A stretch of DNA of 64,000 nt from Paraspadella gotoi. Its lineage: Eukaryota > Chaetognatha. The DNA is taken from contig CM119263.1 in NCBI GenBank assembly GCA_051294375.1, positions 3,858,940 through 3,922,939 on the forward strand. The letters run 5' to 3'. The notes under the pieces are model-generated. The model saw nothing but the letters and a program-made list of their open reading frames with translations, searched no databases and was not told the origin of the DNA. Positions 54,572-64,000 of this stretch are shown piece after piece (the first letter of the stretch is position 1; every line of letters starts with the position of its first letter). The translations under genes and the position numbers were made by a program.

Positions 54572-55702
54572 ATGACTGACTCTCGCGAGACTCGACAATC
54601 CGCTCGACAGCGTCAACAGGCGAGTCTCAACGTGCCTGCCATATTCGGCCGCGGTAGAAACTCCCGCGAAAACTCTCCTATTAATCTGGTTGGCTCTCTC
54701 GCAGCACCAGCTTTCGAATATCCGCCGGCGATAGAGCCAGAGGTTTTCGCCGACGCTGAGGACGACAACATGGCCGCTGCCTCCGCCTCCGCTCTTGGCG
54801 AAACAGAAGCCCTCCGCACGGCTCTCGCGACCGCTCTTGCCGCGCTGGAGAAGAAAAGGAAGCCAGAACTACCCGCCTTCGACCCGAAAAATATTGACGT
54901 ATGGCTCCGTCGGGTCGAAGCAGCCTACATTCGAGCGAATGTGCGAGACGCCAAAGAAAAATTCGCACACTTGGAATCCAAGATCGACGTCAATCTAAAT
55001 CCTCGCATCAATGCTTACCTGTATGGCGAACAATCAGATAGACGTTGGAACGAATTTGTTCAATACCTTCGGAAAGAGTATGGTTCTACTCCACGCCAAC
55101 AAGCTGCTTTCCTCCTCGATGGTTTTGGCCGTGATGGCCTCAGACCATCCCAACATCTCGCCCGCCTCGAAGAGAAGATTAAGGCGGTTACTATCGACGA
55201 CCTGAAGAGAGAAACAATCGTCAGAGGTTTGCCCCTGGAGATTCAACGTTCTCTCGAAGGAAAGATCGACTCCCTGACCGCCTCTCAGTTAGCCGATGAA
55301 GCGGATAAGTTCTTCGATCAAGAAGGACGACCCCGATTGGCGGCTCCCTCCTCAACGATCAACGCAGCGCTTCTCCAACAACTCGTCGACGACGACGAGA
55401 CAGACAGCGGCGGCGAGGCCGACATCAACGCGATAGGAGGCCAACGCCGCGACCGCAGCCGCCCGTCGACTGGAAACTGGAGAGCAGCAGCATCGAAGGC
55501 CCCCTCAAGCAGTTCAAGGCCACCAAGTGGTTCGTCGACCGGCTCACGACCACCAGGCCAAAAATTGAAACAGATCTGTCGCTACCATCTCAAATTTGGC
55601 GACTCCGCCTTCAAATGTGAGCGTGGCTGCGCCCGCAGGACCGATTTCATGGAGAAGCGAGCCTCCAAGTCGGGAAACGAGACAGCGGGGCCGCGCAGGT
55701 GA
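54572..55702 (+). CDS. gag: gag polyprotein of the LTR retrotransposon
   Basis: 376 residues, capsid-type structural protein that packages the element RNA. The middle contains a retrotransposon-Gag-like stretch (VWLRRVEAAYIRANV, RWNEFVQYLRKEYGSTPRQQ). The C-terminus has CRYHLKFGDSAFKCERGC at about residues 335-352, a zinc knuckle in C-H-C-C order instead of the usual CCHC. The tail before the stop is Ser/Pro/Arg-rich. The stop overlaps the following pol frame, which lies in the -1 frame and is open upstream, so pol is probably made by a -1 shift or readthrough of the overlap. Confidence 0.9.
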   Translation: MTDSRETRQSARQRQQASLNVPAIFGRGRNSRENSPINLVGSLAAPAFEYPPAIEPEVFADAEDDNMAAASASALGETEALRTALATALAALEKKRKPELPAFDPKNIDVWLRRVEAAYIRANVRDAKEKFAHLESKIDVNLNPRINAYLYGEQSDRRWNEFVQYLRKEYGSTPRQQAAFLLDGFGRDGLRPSQHLARLEEKIKAVTIDDLKRETIVRGLPLEIQRSLEGKIDSLTASQLADEADKFFDQEGRPRLAAPSSTINAALLQQLVDDDETDSGGEADINAIGGQRRDRSRPSTGNWRAAASKAPSSSSRPPSGSSTGSRPPGQKLKQICRYHLKFGDSAFKCERGCARRTDFMEKRASKSGNETAGPRR

Positions 55703-58700
55703 ACGCCGTGCCCCGCTCTAACGACGACTCACCAGACTCGTACCTCCTTCATGTGGTGGACGCCAGCGACGGCCGCCACTGGTTGGTAGACGGCGGAGCT
55801 CTACTCTCGCTCATCCCGCCAACCCCGGAGCAACGAGCGGCGGGTCCAACGGGAGCGCAGCTGCAGGCGGCGAACGGTAGCCCGATCGCATGCTATGGTA
55901 TCGCACATCGACGAATAACTCTCGGCCCAAGAATCTTTCCGTTTGACGTGTTAATCGCGGACGTGACGCAAAGTATACTCGGAGCCGACTTTCTTGCCGA
56001 GTATTATCTCGCACCGAACCATCGCGATGGCATACTATTGGACCTTCGAGACTACTCGACCATACCCTGCGCTGTTACCCGTGGAACTGCCCCTACTCAC
56101 GTCAACTTCGTCGATCAAAAGGAGAATATATACTACCAACTCCTCGACAAATATCCATCTCTCTCGAAGCCAAGTTTTGAGCTCAAGGAGCCCAAACACG
56201 GAGTGCGTCACCACATACCAACAGACGGACGCCCGTGCCAGGCCAGGGCCCGCCGCTTGGATCCTGAAAAGCTAGCGGTGGCCAAAGCGGAACTCGAGAA
56301 AATGGTGGCGCTCGGCATTGCAAAAAGATCCAAAAGCGCCTGGTCGTCGCCCATTCTCTGTGTACCAAAATCTGACGGAGGATGGCGAGTTTGTGGCGAC
56401 TTTAGACGCCTCAACGCAATGACGAAGGACGACAGGTACCCAGTGAAGTTGCTTGCCGACTTCAACGCGCAACTCGCTGGGAAGAAAATCTTCTCCAAGA
56501 TCGATTTACTGAAGGGATATCATCAGATCCCGGTAGCGGACGAAGACGTTGCCAAGACGGCCGTCATCACGCCCTTCGGTTTATTCGTCTTCCTCAGGAC
56601 ACCGTTCGGCCTTAAAAACGCCGGACAAGACTTTCAGAGGATGATGGATGAAATTCTTGGCGAAGTCCCACACACCTATGTGTACTTGGACGACATCCTC
56701 GTCGCCAGTGACGACGAGGAACAACACGTTCACGACCTCGAACAGGTTTTCAGCGCTCTTGCGAACAACGGGTTAGTCGTCAACCGAAAAAAATGTGAAT
56801 TGGGAAAAAAATCATTGGAGTTCTTGGGATATCTAGTCGACGCATCCGGCGTCAAGCCACTTCCGAAGAAGGTTGACGCAATTCGCGCCACAAACCCGCC
56901 GACAACCATCAAGGAACTCCAGCGGTTTTTGGGAATGGTGAACTATTACCGTCGCTTCCTTCCCAAAGCCGCCCATCATGCAGCCGCCCTTTACGATGCA
57001 TTGGCAGGCAAACCCAAGCAACTTGTCTGGACAGAGGCCTGCGCAACCGCTTTCGATGCAGTAAAGGAAGCCCTAGCAAACGCCGCGCTACTTCGACACC
57101 CTCGTACCAACGCCCAACTCTCCCTTACGACGGATGCCTCCGACATCGCCGTCGGCGCCGTCTTGGAGCAGCGTAGCGGCGAGGGATGGGAGCCGCTAGC
57201 GTTTTTCTCGGCCAAACTGGACGACGCCCAACGGAAATGGCCGCCGTTCGATCGAGAACTCTATGGCGCGTTTAGAGCGGTGCGCCACTTCCGCCACTGG
57301 CTAGAGGGCCGGTCATTTACGTTGTATACCGACCACCAGTCCCTCATTCACGCCCTTCACAAACGATCGGAACCACAGACCACTCGACATAACTTCCAAC
57401 TTTCAGTGATCTCTGAGTTCACGACGGACATCCGCCACGTGCGTGGAAAGGCCAACGTCGTGGCAGACGCCCTCTCCCGACCCAACCCGCCACCCTCAGT
57501 CGCCACAGTCGATAAACCCGTCCCCAACGAAAAAGTCGAGGACTTAATCGGCACAGTGAATGCGATTGGGCAGGAAGGCATAGATCTGGAGGAGATGGCG
57601 CGCCACCAAGCTCTTGACAGAGATTATCAGCGCCTCGCCAGCGACGCCAGGACCGGCCTGAGCTTTCGAAAAGTCCGACTCGGCGAACAAGATCTGCTCG
57701 TCGACGTGTCAAACGGCCCTGCTCGTCCCTTTGTGCCGGAAGCATGGCGTCGACGGATTTTCGACGCCGTTCATGGCCTCGGCCACCCAGGCGTCGCCAG
57801 AACGAGGGAAACCATCTCGTCAAAATTTGTTTGGCCATCGATACGCGCGGACACGACACGCTGGGCGAGGGAGTGTATTCCTTGTCAGCAAGCGAAAGTG
57901 ACGCGCCACATCACCCCCAACATCGGCGAGTTCGACGTCCCCGCTCGGCGCTTTCAACACCTAAACGTCGACATAACTATCATGCCCGCGTCAAACGGCT
58001 ACGGTTATCTGCTAACCATCGTCGACCGTTTTTCGAGATGGCCGACAGCATTACCCATGAAGGACATGTCTTCAACCACCGTGGTCGACACACTCGTCCA
58101 CGGTTGGATAGCGACCTTCGGACTCCCTTCGGACATAACCACGGACAGAGGCGCCCAGTTTAATTCGTCGACATGGACACAACTCGCTCAATCATGGGGC
58201 ATACGACATCATCAAACCGCAGCATATCATCCGCAAGCTAACGGCATGGTGGAGCGCTTTCACCGTCGACTCAAGGAGGCGCTAATCGCCCTCGCCGTCA
58301 ACGAGCCTCATCAATGGTTCTGGCGCCTACCTTCGGCGCTACTCGCCATCCGGACGACTGTAAAACCAGACGTCGGCGCTTCTCCGGCCGATCTCGTCTT
58401 CGGAGAAGGGTTGACAGTCCCCGGCGATCTGCTCCCTCCAGCTCCTCCCGACGAGCAGCTTCACGATCAGCGACGCATCCTGCGGAACAATCTACGCCTC
58501 GAGGTCGAACGTCTTCAGCCTATTGAAACATCAACACATCGATCTCCTAACGTTTATCTTCCCGAATCACTCGTGGATGCAACTCATGTCTTCATTCAAC
58601 GCCGCGGCGTCAAACCTCCCCTCACTGCGCCTTACCAGGGCCCATTCCGCGTCGTCTCGCGTGATAATCTGAACTTTCGCGTAGATATTCCTGGCCGAGG

Positions 58701-59250
58701 CGTTGAGACAGTAGCCATCGCGCGTATCAAACCAGCGACAGTATGGAGGGACGAAAATGACGACGAACGTTCATCCCAACCATCTCCTCCTCCTTCACCA
58801 CCTCCTCCGGGTCGACGCCCGGGTCCTCGAACCCGTCAACCTTCCCCTACGACCCGTGTCACTCGATCATCAACTCGAAACTCCAACACTCATCGTCAAG
58901 CTCCTCCAACTCGATTGGCTTCAATTACCGACTCCAATGAGGACGATAATGACGACGAAGGCGACGACGAACTCGCTGATTCTCTTCAGCGTCAACAAGC
59001 TCCACCGGAAGCCACCACGTCAGCGCCAGATCCCTCTCTCGAATCAGATTGCCACGTCAACCAAAACGAAGATTCACCGGCGACACCAGCGCCAACACTT
59101 CCGTTTGGCGCGCCCCAGCGATCGAATCAGCGCCGTCAGCAGCACCACGGAAGACGCCAGGCCACGCCCGAAACGGTTGCGCCAAAATCCGCGGCCAACT
59201 CTCAAAGGTCTCGCCTATCGCTCAGAGATAAACAATTCTCAACGTCCTGA
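55699..59250 (+). CDS. pol: pol polyprotein (protease, RT, RNase H, integrase)
   Basis: 1183 residues as marked from GTG at 55699; the real start is upstream in the gag overlap. Protease at residues about 28-100 with HWLVDGGALLSLIPP, where the usual D-T/S-G-A has Gly in place of Thr/Ser, then ILGADFL. Reverse transcriptase about 180-420 with FSKIDLLKGYHQIPV and the catalytic YLDD at about 330. RNase H about 470-590 with TTDASDIAVGAVLEQ and TDHQSLIHAL. Integrase from about 690 with an HHCC finger (GHPGV, CIPCQ), then DDE residues in NVDIT, TTDRGAQF and GMVERFHRR. A GPY/F-type module (APYQGPFRVV) follows at about 990, and the last 150 residues are low-complexity Pro/Asp/Gln. No stop or frameshift interrupts it. 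Confidence 0.95.
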   Translation: MNAVPRSNDDSPDSYLLHVVDASDGRHWLVDGGALLSLIPPTPEQRAAGPTGAQLQAANGSPIACYGIAHRRITLGPRIFPFDVLIADVTQSILGADFLAEYYLAPNHRDGILLDLRDYSTIPCAVTRGTAPTHVNFVDQKENIYYQLLDKYPSLSKPSFELKEPKHGVRHHIPTDGRPCQARARRLDPEKLAVAKAELEKMVALGIAKRSKSAWSSPILCVPKSDGGWRVCGDFRRLNAMTKDDRYPVKLLADFNAQLAGKKIFSKIDLLKGYHQIPVADEDVAKTAVITPFGLFVFLRTPFGLKNAGQDFQRMMDEILGEVPHTYVYLDDILVASDDEEQHVHDLEQVFSALANNGLVVNRKKCELGKKSLEFLGYLVDASGVKPLPKKVDAIRATNPPTTIKELQRFLGMVNYYRRFLPKAAHHAAALYDALAGKPKQLVWTEACATAFDAVKEALANAALLRHPRTNAQLSLTTDASDIAVGAVLEQRSGEGWEPLAFFSAKLDDAQRKWPPFDRELYGAFRAVRHFRHWLEGRSFTLYTDHQSLIHALHKRSEPQTTRHNFQLSVISEFTTDIRHVRGKANVVADALSRPNPPPSVATVDKPVPNEKVEDLIGTVNAIGQEGIDLEEMARHQALDRDYQRLASDARTGLSFRKVRLGEQDLLVDVSNGPARPFVPEAWRRRIFDAVHGLGHPGVARTRETISSKFVWPSIRADTTRWARECIPCQQAKVTRHITPNIGEFDVPARRFQHLNVDITIMPASNGYGYLLTIVDRFSRWPTALPMKDMSSTTVVDTLVHGWIATFGLPSDITTDRGAQFNSSTWTQLAQSWGIRHHQTAAYHPQANGMVERFHRRLKEALIALAVNEPHQWFWRLPSALLAIRTTVKPDVGASPADLVFGEGLTVPGDLLPPAPPDEQLHDQRRILRNNLRLEVERLQPIETSTHRSPNVYLPESLVDATHVFIQRRGVKPPLTAPYQGPFRVVSRDNLNFRVDIPGRGVETVAIARIKPATVWRDENDDERSSQPSPPPSPPPPGRRPGPRTRQPSPTTRVTRSSTRNSNTHRQAPPTRLASITDSNEDDNDDEGDDELADSLQRQQAPPEATTSAPDPSLESDCHVNQNEDSPATPAPTLPFGAPQRSNQRRQQHHGRRQATPETVAPKSAANSQRSRLSLRDKQFSTS

Positions 59251-59350
59251 CTACAACGCAGTTCTCAGGCACCTACTACAACAAAATAAGCAATTAAGCC
59301 CAATCGTGAATTAGGTCAGCCCATTTCCTCGTTTTCCCCCGAAAACTCGT

Positions 59351-59360
59351 CTGGGGGGGA
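59351..59360 (+). other. Polypurine tract
   Basis: CTGGGGGGGA-type G run immediately before the 3' LTR; expected plus-strand priming site. Confidence 0.8.
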
Positions 59361-59929
59361 TGTAGATTCGATCCTGGAACTTACCCATTCACGAGTGAAG
59401 CCTCGGGCCGATGTCGCCACTCAGACATACTTGACTTTTTGTAACGGAGGATAACTTTATTGTTATATTAACTTATTTACTTTTTGTCTTTTTGTTTTGC
59501 CTTGGTAAACAAAGGAACATTATGTAGGTTTATAGAGGAATCGAGTGCTGTTCTTATTTGACATGTTCCTATAATTTGAAATCTTACTTTTAATCTTCTT
59601 CTTCACACGCAAACTCAGTAACAAATTTATTATTTACTGTTTGTTAATTGTTCATGCCATTGTTTTACTTATGGTCAATTATTAATTGATTGATTGATTC
59701 TATTATGTTGTATTGATTGTGGAATATCTATATGCTTTGATTATTTATTAAGGTTTTCATTTTAATGGAGAACGCAAACAAGTGGTTAGACGATTTTAGC
59801 CTGACGCCTGATGAACTAAATTAGGCCACGCGCGTAACGTCAGCGGTTACTAGTTCCGTTTCCGCCTATGGAGATATAAACTTTATCGAATTCAATCTTC
59901 GATGCTTGCGATCACGAACGCCATCTACA
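59361..59929 (+). repeat. 3' LTR (569 bp)
   Basis: Partner of the 5' LTR, 25 bases shorter through scattered short deletions such as TTACCCATTCACGAG versus TTACCACATTCACCGAG. Confidence 0.92.
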
Positions 59930-60411
59930 AGATAATATTCAAACTTATGAACTATCTTCAAGAACTTTTAAAACAAGGCGAAACATTATGAGAAAATTAA
60001 GGATATTGTGGAGTGATTGAGAGTGTCTGGCAGTAATGAAGGTTTAGGGAAATCAAACCAAGGTGAAAAAAAAACAAGACTGACATAAAATGAAATCTTG
60101 ACAAGACTCAGTACATTATCAATTATAAAGAAGAATTAGGAGCAAATAGTGGGACGAATTTAATTTTATTTCGGTTTGTACAATATTCAATTTTTTTTTT
60201 GTTAGAATTGTTAGAAAAATGTCATTTCACACGAGTGGTTTTGAAGATAATTTAAGAGGAATTACGAATTTAAAAAAAAAATGGAAAAATAATTGTGAAA
60301 AATTTATGGGGAAAAATGGAATCGAATATCATGTTTTGGTTTTTATAAGAATTAGAAAGACAGAACATGAACAAGCGGCTGTTAATGATTCAGGATAGAA
60401 TGAGGATTGAT
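59930..60411. other. Intergenic, AT-rich
   Basis: Follows the retrotransposon. I see no gene or repeat. Confidence 0.6.
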
Positions 60412-61745
60412 TTTTTTTTTTTAACTGGGCTGGGTCCTTATTTTTTCCAAGATACAATTCGTGTATGCGAAGGACGACACATTAGTTTGTTCAGATGTTA
60501 GGCAGTGCTCCGAGCACTTAATCTTATTGTTGACGAAGTCCTCTGGGGCCCCGGGGGAAAAAAAAAAAAAATTCCTCGGCTTGCGACAGTCGAGGAGACA
60601 AAAGACGGTTCTGATATCAACTTCTCGAGCTCTGTCTCTGGAACTCGATAATTCATTTATTAACATATTATTATTCATTATCATGTATATAATATTCACA
60701 CAGCTGTTCAGATTAGTAATCTTTTTGTTATGCGGTATACTATAACTTTATCGAAGATAAAAGTTAAAATAAAGAAATATTTAAACGATTAAATGAACAT
60801 TTTTGTTGAAAGTTGATTTCAGGGCTGCGAAACTTTTAAAACTTTACATACAAAGTACCAAACTAATCGTTTGCTTTAAAAAACGGGCATTGTCGGTAGT
60901 CTTACGTTTATCTGTCGTTCTCTCTCTCTTCATCGTCGTCTTCTCGTCTGCTCGCTCCTCGCTCTCTCTCTCTCTCTTCTCTCTCTCTCGTCTCTCTCTC
61001 TTCTCTCTCTTGGGCTCTCAACTTCTTCTTCTCGCAGCATGCTAGAGAAAACGGATCTCGAGACTTCTGCTTTTCGTCTGACGGTCGTCGTTGTCGTCGT
61101 CGTCGTTGATCGTCGTCGTGATCGGCCGCGTTCGGAGTCTGGCGGCCGCGAGCGGTGGTCGCTGGCCGCCAAGTTTTCGTCGATGAGTCGGGACGTGTCG
61201 TTCTTCGGTCGTCGGCTTCGTGTAGGCTTCTTGTCGGCCGGTCGTTTTGTCAGGGGACTGGAGTGAAAAGTTGCAATTTGATCATTATAGTTGTTAATTA
61301 ATTATAAATAATAAATATTTATTATTATTTTTCATACGGGACATTTTTATAAAATAAGTGTAAGGTTTTTTTTTTTATATAGCTTAGTCGTTTTTGATTG
61401 TTTTTATTTGAATTTTGGTGTTTATAAAGTAAAATAAAAGAACGACGAAGACGCCTTACAATGAGACTACGATAAGTAATACAACATATTATTGGTTATG
61501 ATGGTATTCAGGTCGCAAGTATGGAATCAAAACGAAGAGGGGCCTGTAGCTCACAGAGTCCTAGCGAAAGGATTCTCTTTCTTCGTGGAACATCGATCTT
61601 TGACCTTCGCGAAAGGACTGCGCTTCTCCGAAAACGCCTTCAATTTAAAGTAACAAATAAAAAATTAAAGTTTTTATTTAACGTTGAAGCGAAATTCGAT
61701 CGGAACCATATACCAAAATATTTTTTTAATGTTAATTGATATTAA
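60412..61745. repeat. Direct duplication, copy 1
   Basis: Matches 62530-64000 in order and orientation (for example AACTGGGCTGGGTCCTTATT, GATCATTAT...TTGTTAATTAATTA, CTTTCGCGAAGG), with many small indels. The second copy contains two further gaps. The two may be one locus assembled twice or true paralogues. Confidence 0.8.
60500..61640 (-). pseudogene. Minus-strand exons of an unrecognised protein, indel-rich copy
   Basis: Counterparts of the exons at 62604-62740, 63222-63448 and 63848-63900, here near 60500-60640, 61040-61255 and 61530-61640. The last-exon reading keeps VFCLLDCRK and KCSEHCL but is interrupted by an A/C/G-run insertion near 60550. The middle exon keeps DTSRLIDENLAASDHRS and continues as MLREEEVESP into a (CT)n tract at about 60955-61015. 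The frame is broken relative to copy 2 in several places. The function is unknown. Confidence 0.4.
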
Positions 61746-61949
61746 ATTATAAATTCAACCACAAATCTCGAAAACGGTAGTTGCGCGTAATGGTATGATT
61801 TTTTAGTTTTGTCTATGTTGTTGTTGTCGTTGTCATTGTCATTGTCGTTGTGTCATTGTGGTTGTCGTCATTTGTCCCCGTATGTGTCATTGTCGTTGTC
61901 GTCATTAGTCGTTGTCGTAATTGTCGTTATTATCCTAGTCTTGTTGTTG

Positions 61950-62170
61950 TTAGTCCGCAGACGTCAAAGTCGGTTTAAGGCGCCGGAGTGAACCCATTTT
62001 TTCAGCGTCGCGCAGGAGATTCTAATTTTGGCGCCGGCTCGTTAGTGCGGGCGGTGGCGTGGGAGGCGGCGTCGGGCGGGGCGGCGCGTCGTGGCGACGG
62101 TGCAGCGGGTCAGCGGGACGTCGTGCGCGGGGGCGGCCTCGCGACAACCGTTTATCTTGGGTCTCGGACT
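61950..62170. other. GC-rich block upstream of the copy-1 exons
   Basis: GC- and CpG-rich, unlike its surroundings, lying 5' of the minus-strand exons. It could be their promoter or first exon; on the minus strand ATGGGTTCACTCCGGCGCC at about 61975-61995 opens a short frame. A CT-rich tract (62215-62429) follows up to the gap. Confidence 0.35.
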
Positions 62171-62429
62171 GAGCTAGCTCCTTACCGTTCAGGGCTATTT
62201 ACATTTTTTAAATTTGTCTCTCTCTCTCTCTTTGTCTTCTCTCTGCTCTTTCTCTACTTCTCTTCTCATCTCTCTTCTTCTCTCTTCTCCTTCTCTGTCG
62301 ATCGTGCTCTTCTTCCTCCTCCACGTCCTTGTCCGCTTTCTACTCTCTCTCTGTCTCCGTTCAAATTTCGGGTTCTCCGTCTTCCTATCTTCTTTCTTCT
62401 CATCTCTCTCTCTCTCTCTTCTCTCCTTT

Positions 62430-62529
62430 NNNNNNNNNNNNNNNNNNNNNNNNNNNNNNNNNNNNNNNNNNNNNNNNNNNNNNNNNNNNNNNNNNNNNNN
62501 NNNNNNNNNNNNNNNNNNNNNNNNNNNNN
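62430..62529. other. Assembly gap, 100 N
   Basis: Separates the two copies of the direct duplication. Frames across it are spurious. Confidence 1.
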
Positions 62530-62603
62530 TTTTTTTTTTTAAACTGGGCTGGGTCCTTATTTTTTCCAAGAGTACAATCTCGTGTAAGCGAAGGGACGAC
62601 ACA

Positions 62604-63900
62604 TTAGTTGTTCAGATGTTTAAGGCAGTCGCTCTGACACTTACTCTCCTTGTTGACGAAGCCATCTTGCGGATCTCGCTTGCGACAGTCGAGGAGACAA
62701 AAGACGTGTTCTGATATCAGACTCTCGAGCTCCTCGTCTCCTGGAAATCGGATCATGTCATTTATTAACATTATCATTAATTCATTATCATTATATAATA
62801 TTCATAACGGCTGTTCAAGATTAGTAATCTTTTTGCATGGGTAAACATCAACTTAATCAGATTAAAAAGGAAAAAAAAAGAAATATTTANNNNNNNNNNN
62901 NNNNNNNNNNNNNNNNNNNNNNNNNNNNNNNNNNNNNNNNNNNNNNNNNNNNNNNNNNNNNNNNNNNNNNNNNNNNNNNNNNNNNNNNNNNNNNNNNNNN
63001 NNNNNNNNNNNNNNNNNNNNNNNNNNNNNNNNNNNNNNNNNNNNNNNNNNNNNNNNNNNNNNNNNNNNNNNNNNNNNNNNNNNNNNNNNNNNNNNNNNNN
63101 NNNNNNNNNNNNNNNNNNNNNNNNNNNNNNNNNNNNNNNNNNNNNNNNNNNNNNNNNNNNNNNNNNNNNNNNNNNNNNNNNNNNNNNNNNNNNNNNNNNN
63201 NNNNNNNNNNNNNNNNNNNNNGCAGCATCCTAGAGAAACCGGAATCTCGAGACTCTGCCTTTCGTCTGACGTCGTCGTTGTCGTCGTCGTCGTTGTCGTC
63301 GTCGTTGTCGGCCCCGCGTTTCGGAGTCTTGGCGGCCCCGAGCGGTGATCGCTTGGCCGCCAAGTTCTCGTCGATGAGTCGGGACGTGTCGTCTTCGTCG
63401 TCGGCTTCGTTGTAGGCTTCGTTGTCGGCCGGTCGTTTTGTCAGTGACCTGAGTTGAAAAGTTGCAATTTGATCATTAATAGTTGTTAATTAATTACTAA
63501 ATAATAAATATTTATTATTTATTTTTCATACGCCATTTTTATAAAATAAGTGTTAGGGTTTTTTTTTATAGCTTAGTCGTTTTTTATGTTTTTATTTGAA
63601 TTTTGGTTTATATAAATAANNNNNNNNNNNNNNNNNNNNNNNNNNNNNNNNNNNNNNNNNNNNNNNNNNNNNNNNNNNNNNNNNNNNNNNNNNNNNNNNN
63701 NNNNNNNNNNNNNNNNNNNNNNNNNNNNNNNNNNNNNNNNNNNNNNNNNNNNNNNNNNNNNNNNNNNNNNNNNNNNNNNNNNNNNNNNNNNNNNNNNNNN
63801 NNNNNNNNNNNNNNNNNNNNNNNNNNNNNNNNNNNNNNNNNNNNNNNCATCGATTTTGCCTTCGCGAAAGGACTGCGCTTCTCCGAACCGCCTTCAATTA
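62604..63900 (-). CDS. Unrecognised acidic protein with a twin CX3C C-terminus (partial, gapped)
   Basis: Three minus-strand coding segments. 63848-63900 reads EGGSEKRSPFAKAKSM. 63222-63448 (acceptor CAACTCAG) reads LTKRPADNEAYNEADDEDD, TSRLIDENLAAKRSPLGAAK, an Asp/Asn run, then RRKAESRDSGFSRML. 62604-62740 (acceptor TTTCCAG, phase 1) reads DEELESLISEHVFCLLDCRK, RDPQDGFVNKESKCQSDCLK and HLNN before TAA. The last segment has CX3C, 15 residues, CX3C, a spacing seen in small Tim chaperones, but too little follows it and the acidic upstream exon does not fit that family. KR sites before SP could also suggest a processed secreted precursor. No function is assigned. Gaps hide the rest. Confidence 0.45.
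62890..63221. other. Assembly gap, 332 N
   Basis: Interrupts the intron and exon end of the minus-strand gene in copy 2. Confidence 1.
63620..63847. other. Assembly gap, 228 N
   Basis: Cuts into the first visible exon of the minus-strand gene in copy 2. Confidence 1.
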
Positions 63901-64000
63901 AAGTAACAAATAAAAATATTAATTTTTTTTTTAAACGTTGAAACCGAAATTCGATCGGACCCATTACAAAAATATTTCTTTTTAATTTAATTGATATTAA

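Larger units (their letters stand above)
53925..59929 (+). mobile_element. Complete Ty3/gypsy LTR retrotransposon, CsRn1-like clade
   Basis: 6.0 kb, with terminal repeats starting TGTAGATTCG and ending CATCTACA, a primer-binding site, gag, pol, and a G-rich polypurine tract before the 3' LTR. Clade evidence: the Gag knuckle has the unusual CHCC order, and the primer site matches tRNA-Trp, both traits of the CsRn1 group. Flanking bases AGAC (left) and AGAT (right) may be a target duplication with one change. Both ORFs are open, so the copy looks young; the LTRs differ mostly by one-base indels, which may be sequencing error. Confidence 0.93.
62530..64000. repeat. Direct duplication, copy 2 (runs off the window)
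   Basis: Second copy of 60412-61745, with gaps at 62890-63221 and 63620-63847. Confidence 0.8.

Noticed and set aside
57419-58163. Alternative frames inside pol
   Set aside because: Shadow frames of the GC-rich integrase region; the pol frame holds all the catalytic motifs.
61039-61266. Plus-strand 75-residue frame in the right-edge duplication
   Set aside because: The minus strand shows a coherent acidic reading with an acceptor, conserved in the second copy; the plus frame is its shadow.

Overview
This is a window of animal nuclear DNA. It has GT-AG introns with consistent phases, AATAAA signals close behind stop codons, a tRNA-Asp cluster, and developmental and neuroendocrine genes of bilaterian type. 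Very high simple-repeat content, small introns and an intact CsRn1-like Ty3/gypsy element suggest an invertebrate, perhaps an arthropod; I cannot name a species. Six runs of N and many single-base indels between duplicated segments show a draft assembly with residual long-read-type error.

Layout. (1) 74-3373 (+): 3' half of a PRDM13-like zinc-finger gene; the PR/SET end lies upstream of the window. (2) 7206-30808 (+): a long POU6F (Pdm3-type) transcription-factor gene. Its N-terminal exons are Gln/Ala-rich, one exon carries an unexpected coiled coil, an alternative terminal exon ends at 20424 without the POU domain, and the POU-specific and homeodomain exons lie at 27034-30808. A block bounded by two 25-base gaps (20978-26384) is an error-rich reverse-complement copy of the sequence to its right. 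(3) 34891-40396 (-): a 14-exon secreted pancreatic-lipase-family enzyme with the whole catalytic triad. (4) 44781-53232 (+): a nine-exon rhodopsin-like GPCR of neuropeptide F/Y type, head to head with the lipase gene and with a damaged DRY region at an exon junction. (5) 53925-59929 (+): a complete LTR retrotransposon with gag, pol, two LTRs, primer-binding site and polypurine tract. (6) 60412-64000: a direct duplication interrupted by gaps, each copy carrying minus-strand exons of an unrecognised protein.

The genes do not form one pathway. PRDM13 and POU6F are neural-type transcription factors, the GPCR is probably neuropeptide-responsive, and the lipase is secreted. The most general pattern is that purine-rich simple repeats on the sense strand begin just after splice donors, while pyrimidine-rich ones end just before acceptors, and this polarity flips with gene strand. 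I found no CRISPR array, operon or prokaryotic feature. The main unusual items are the POU-less POU6F exon, the coiled-coil exon, the fold-back element at 13696-14315, the decoy splice donors in a minisatellite of the lipase gene, and the twin-CX3C protein at the right edge.
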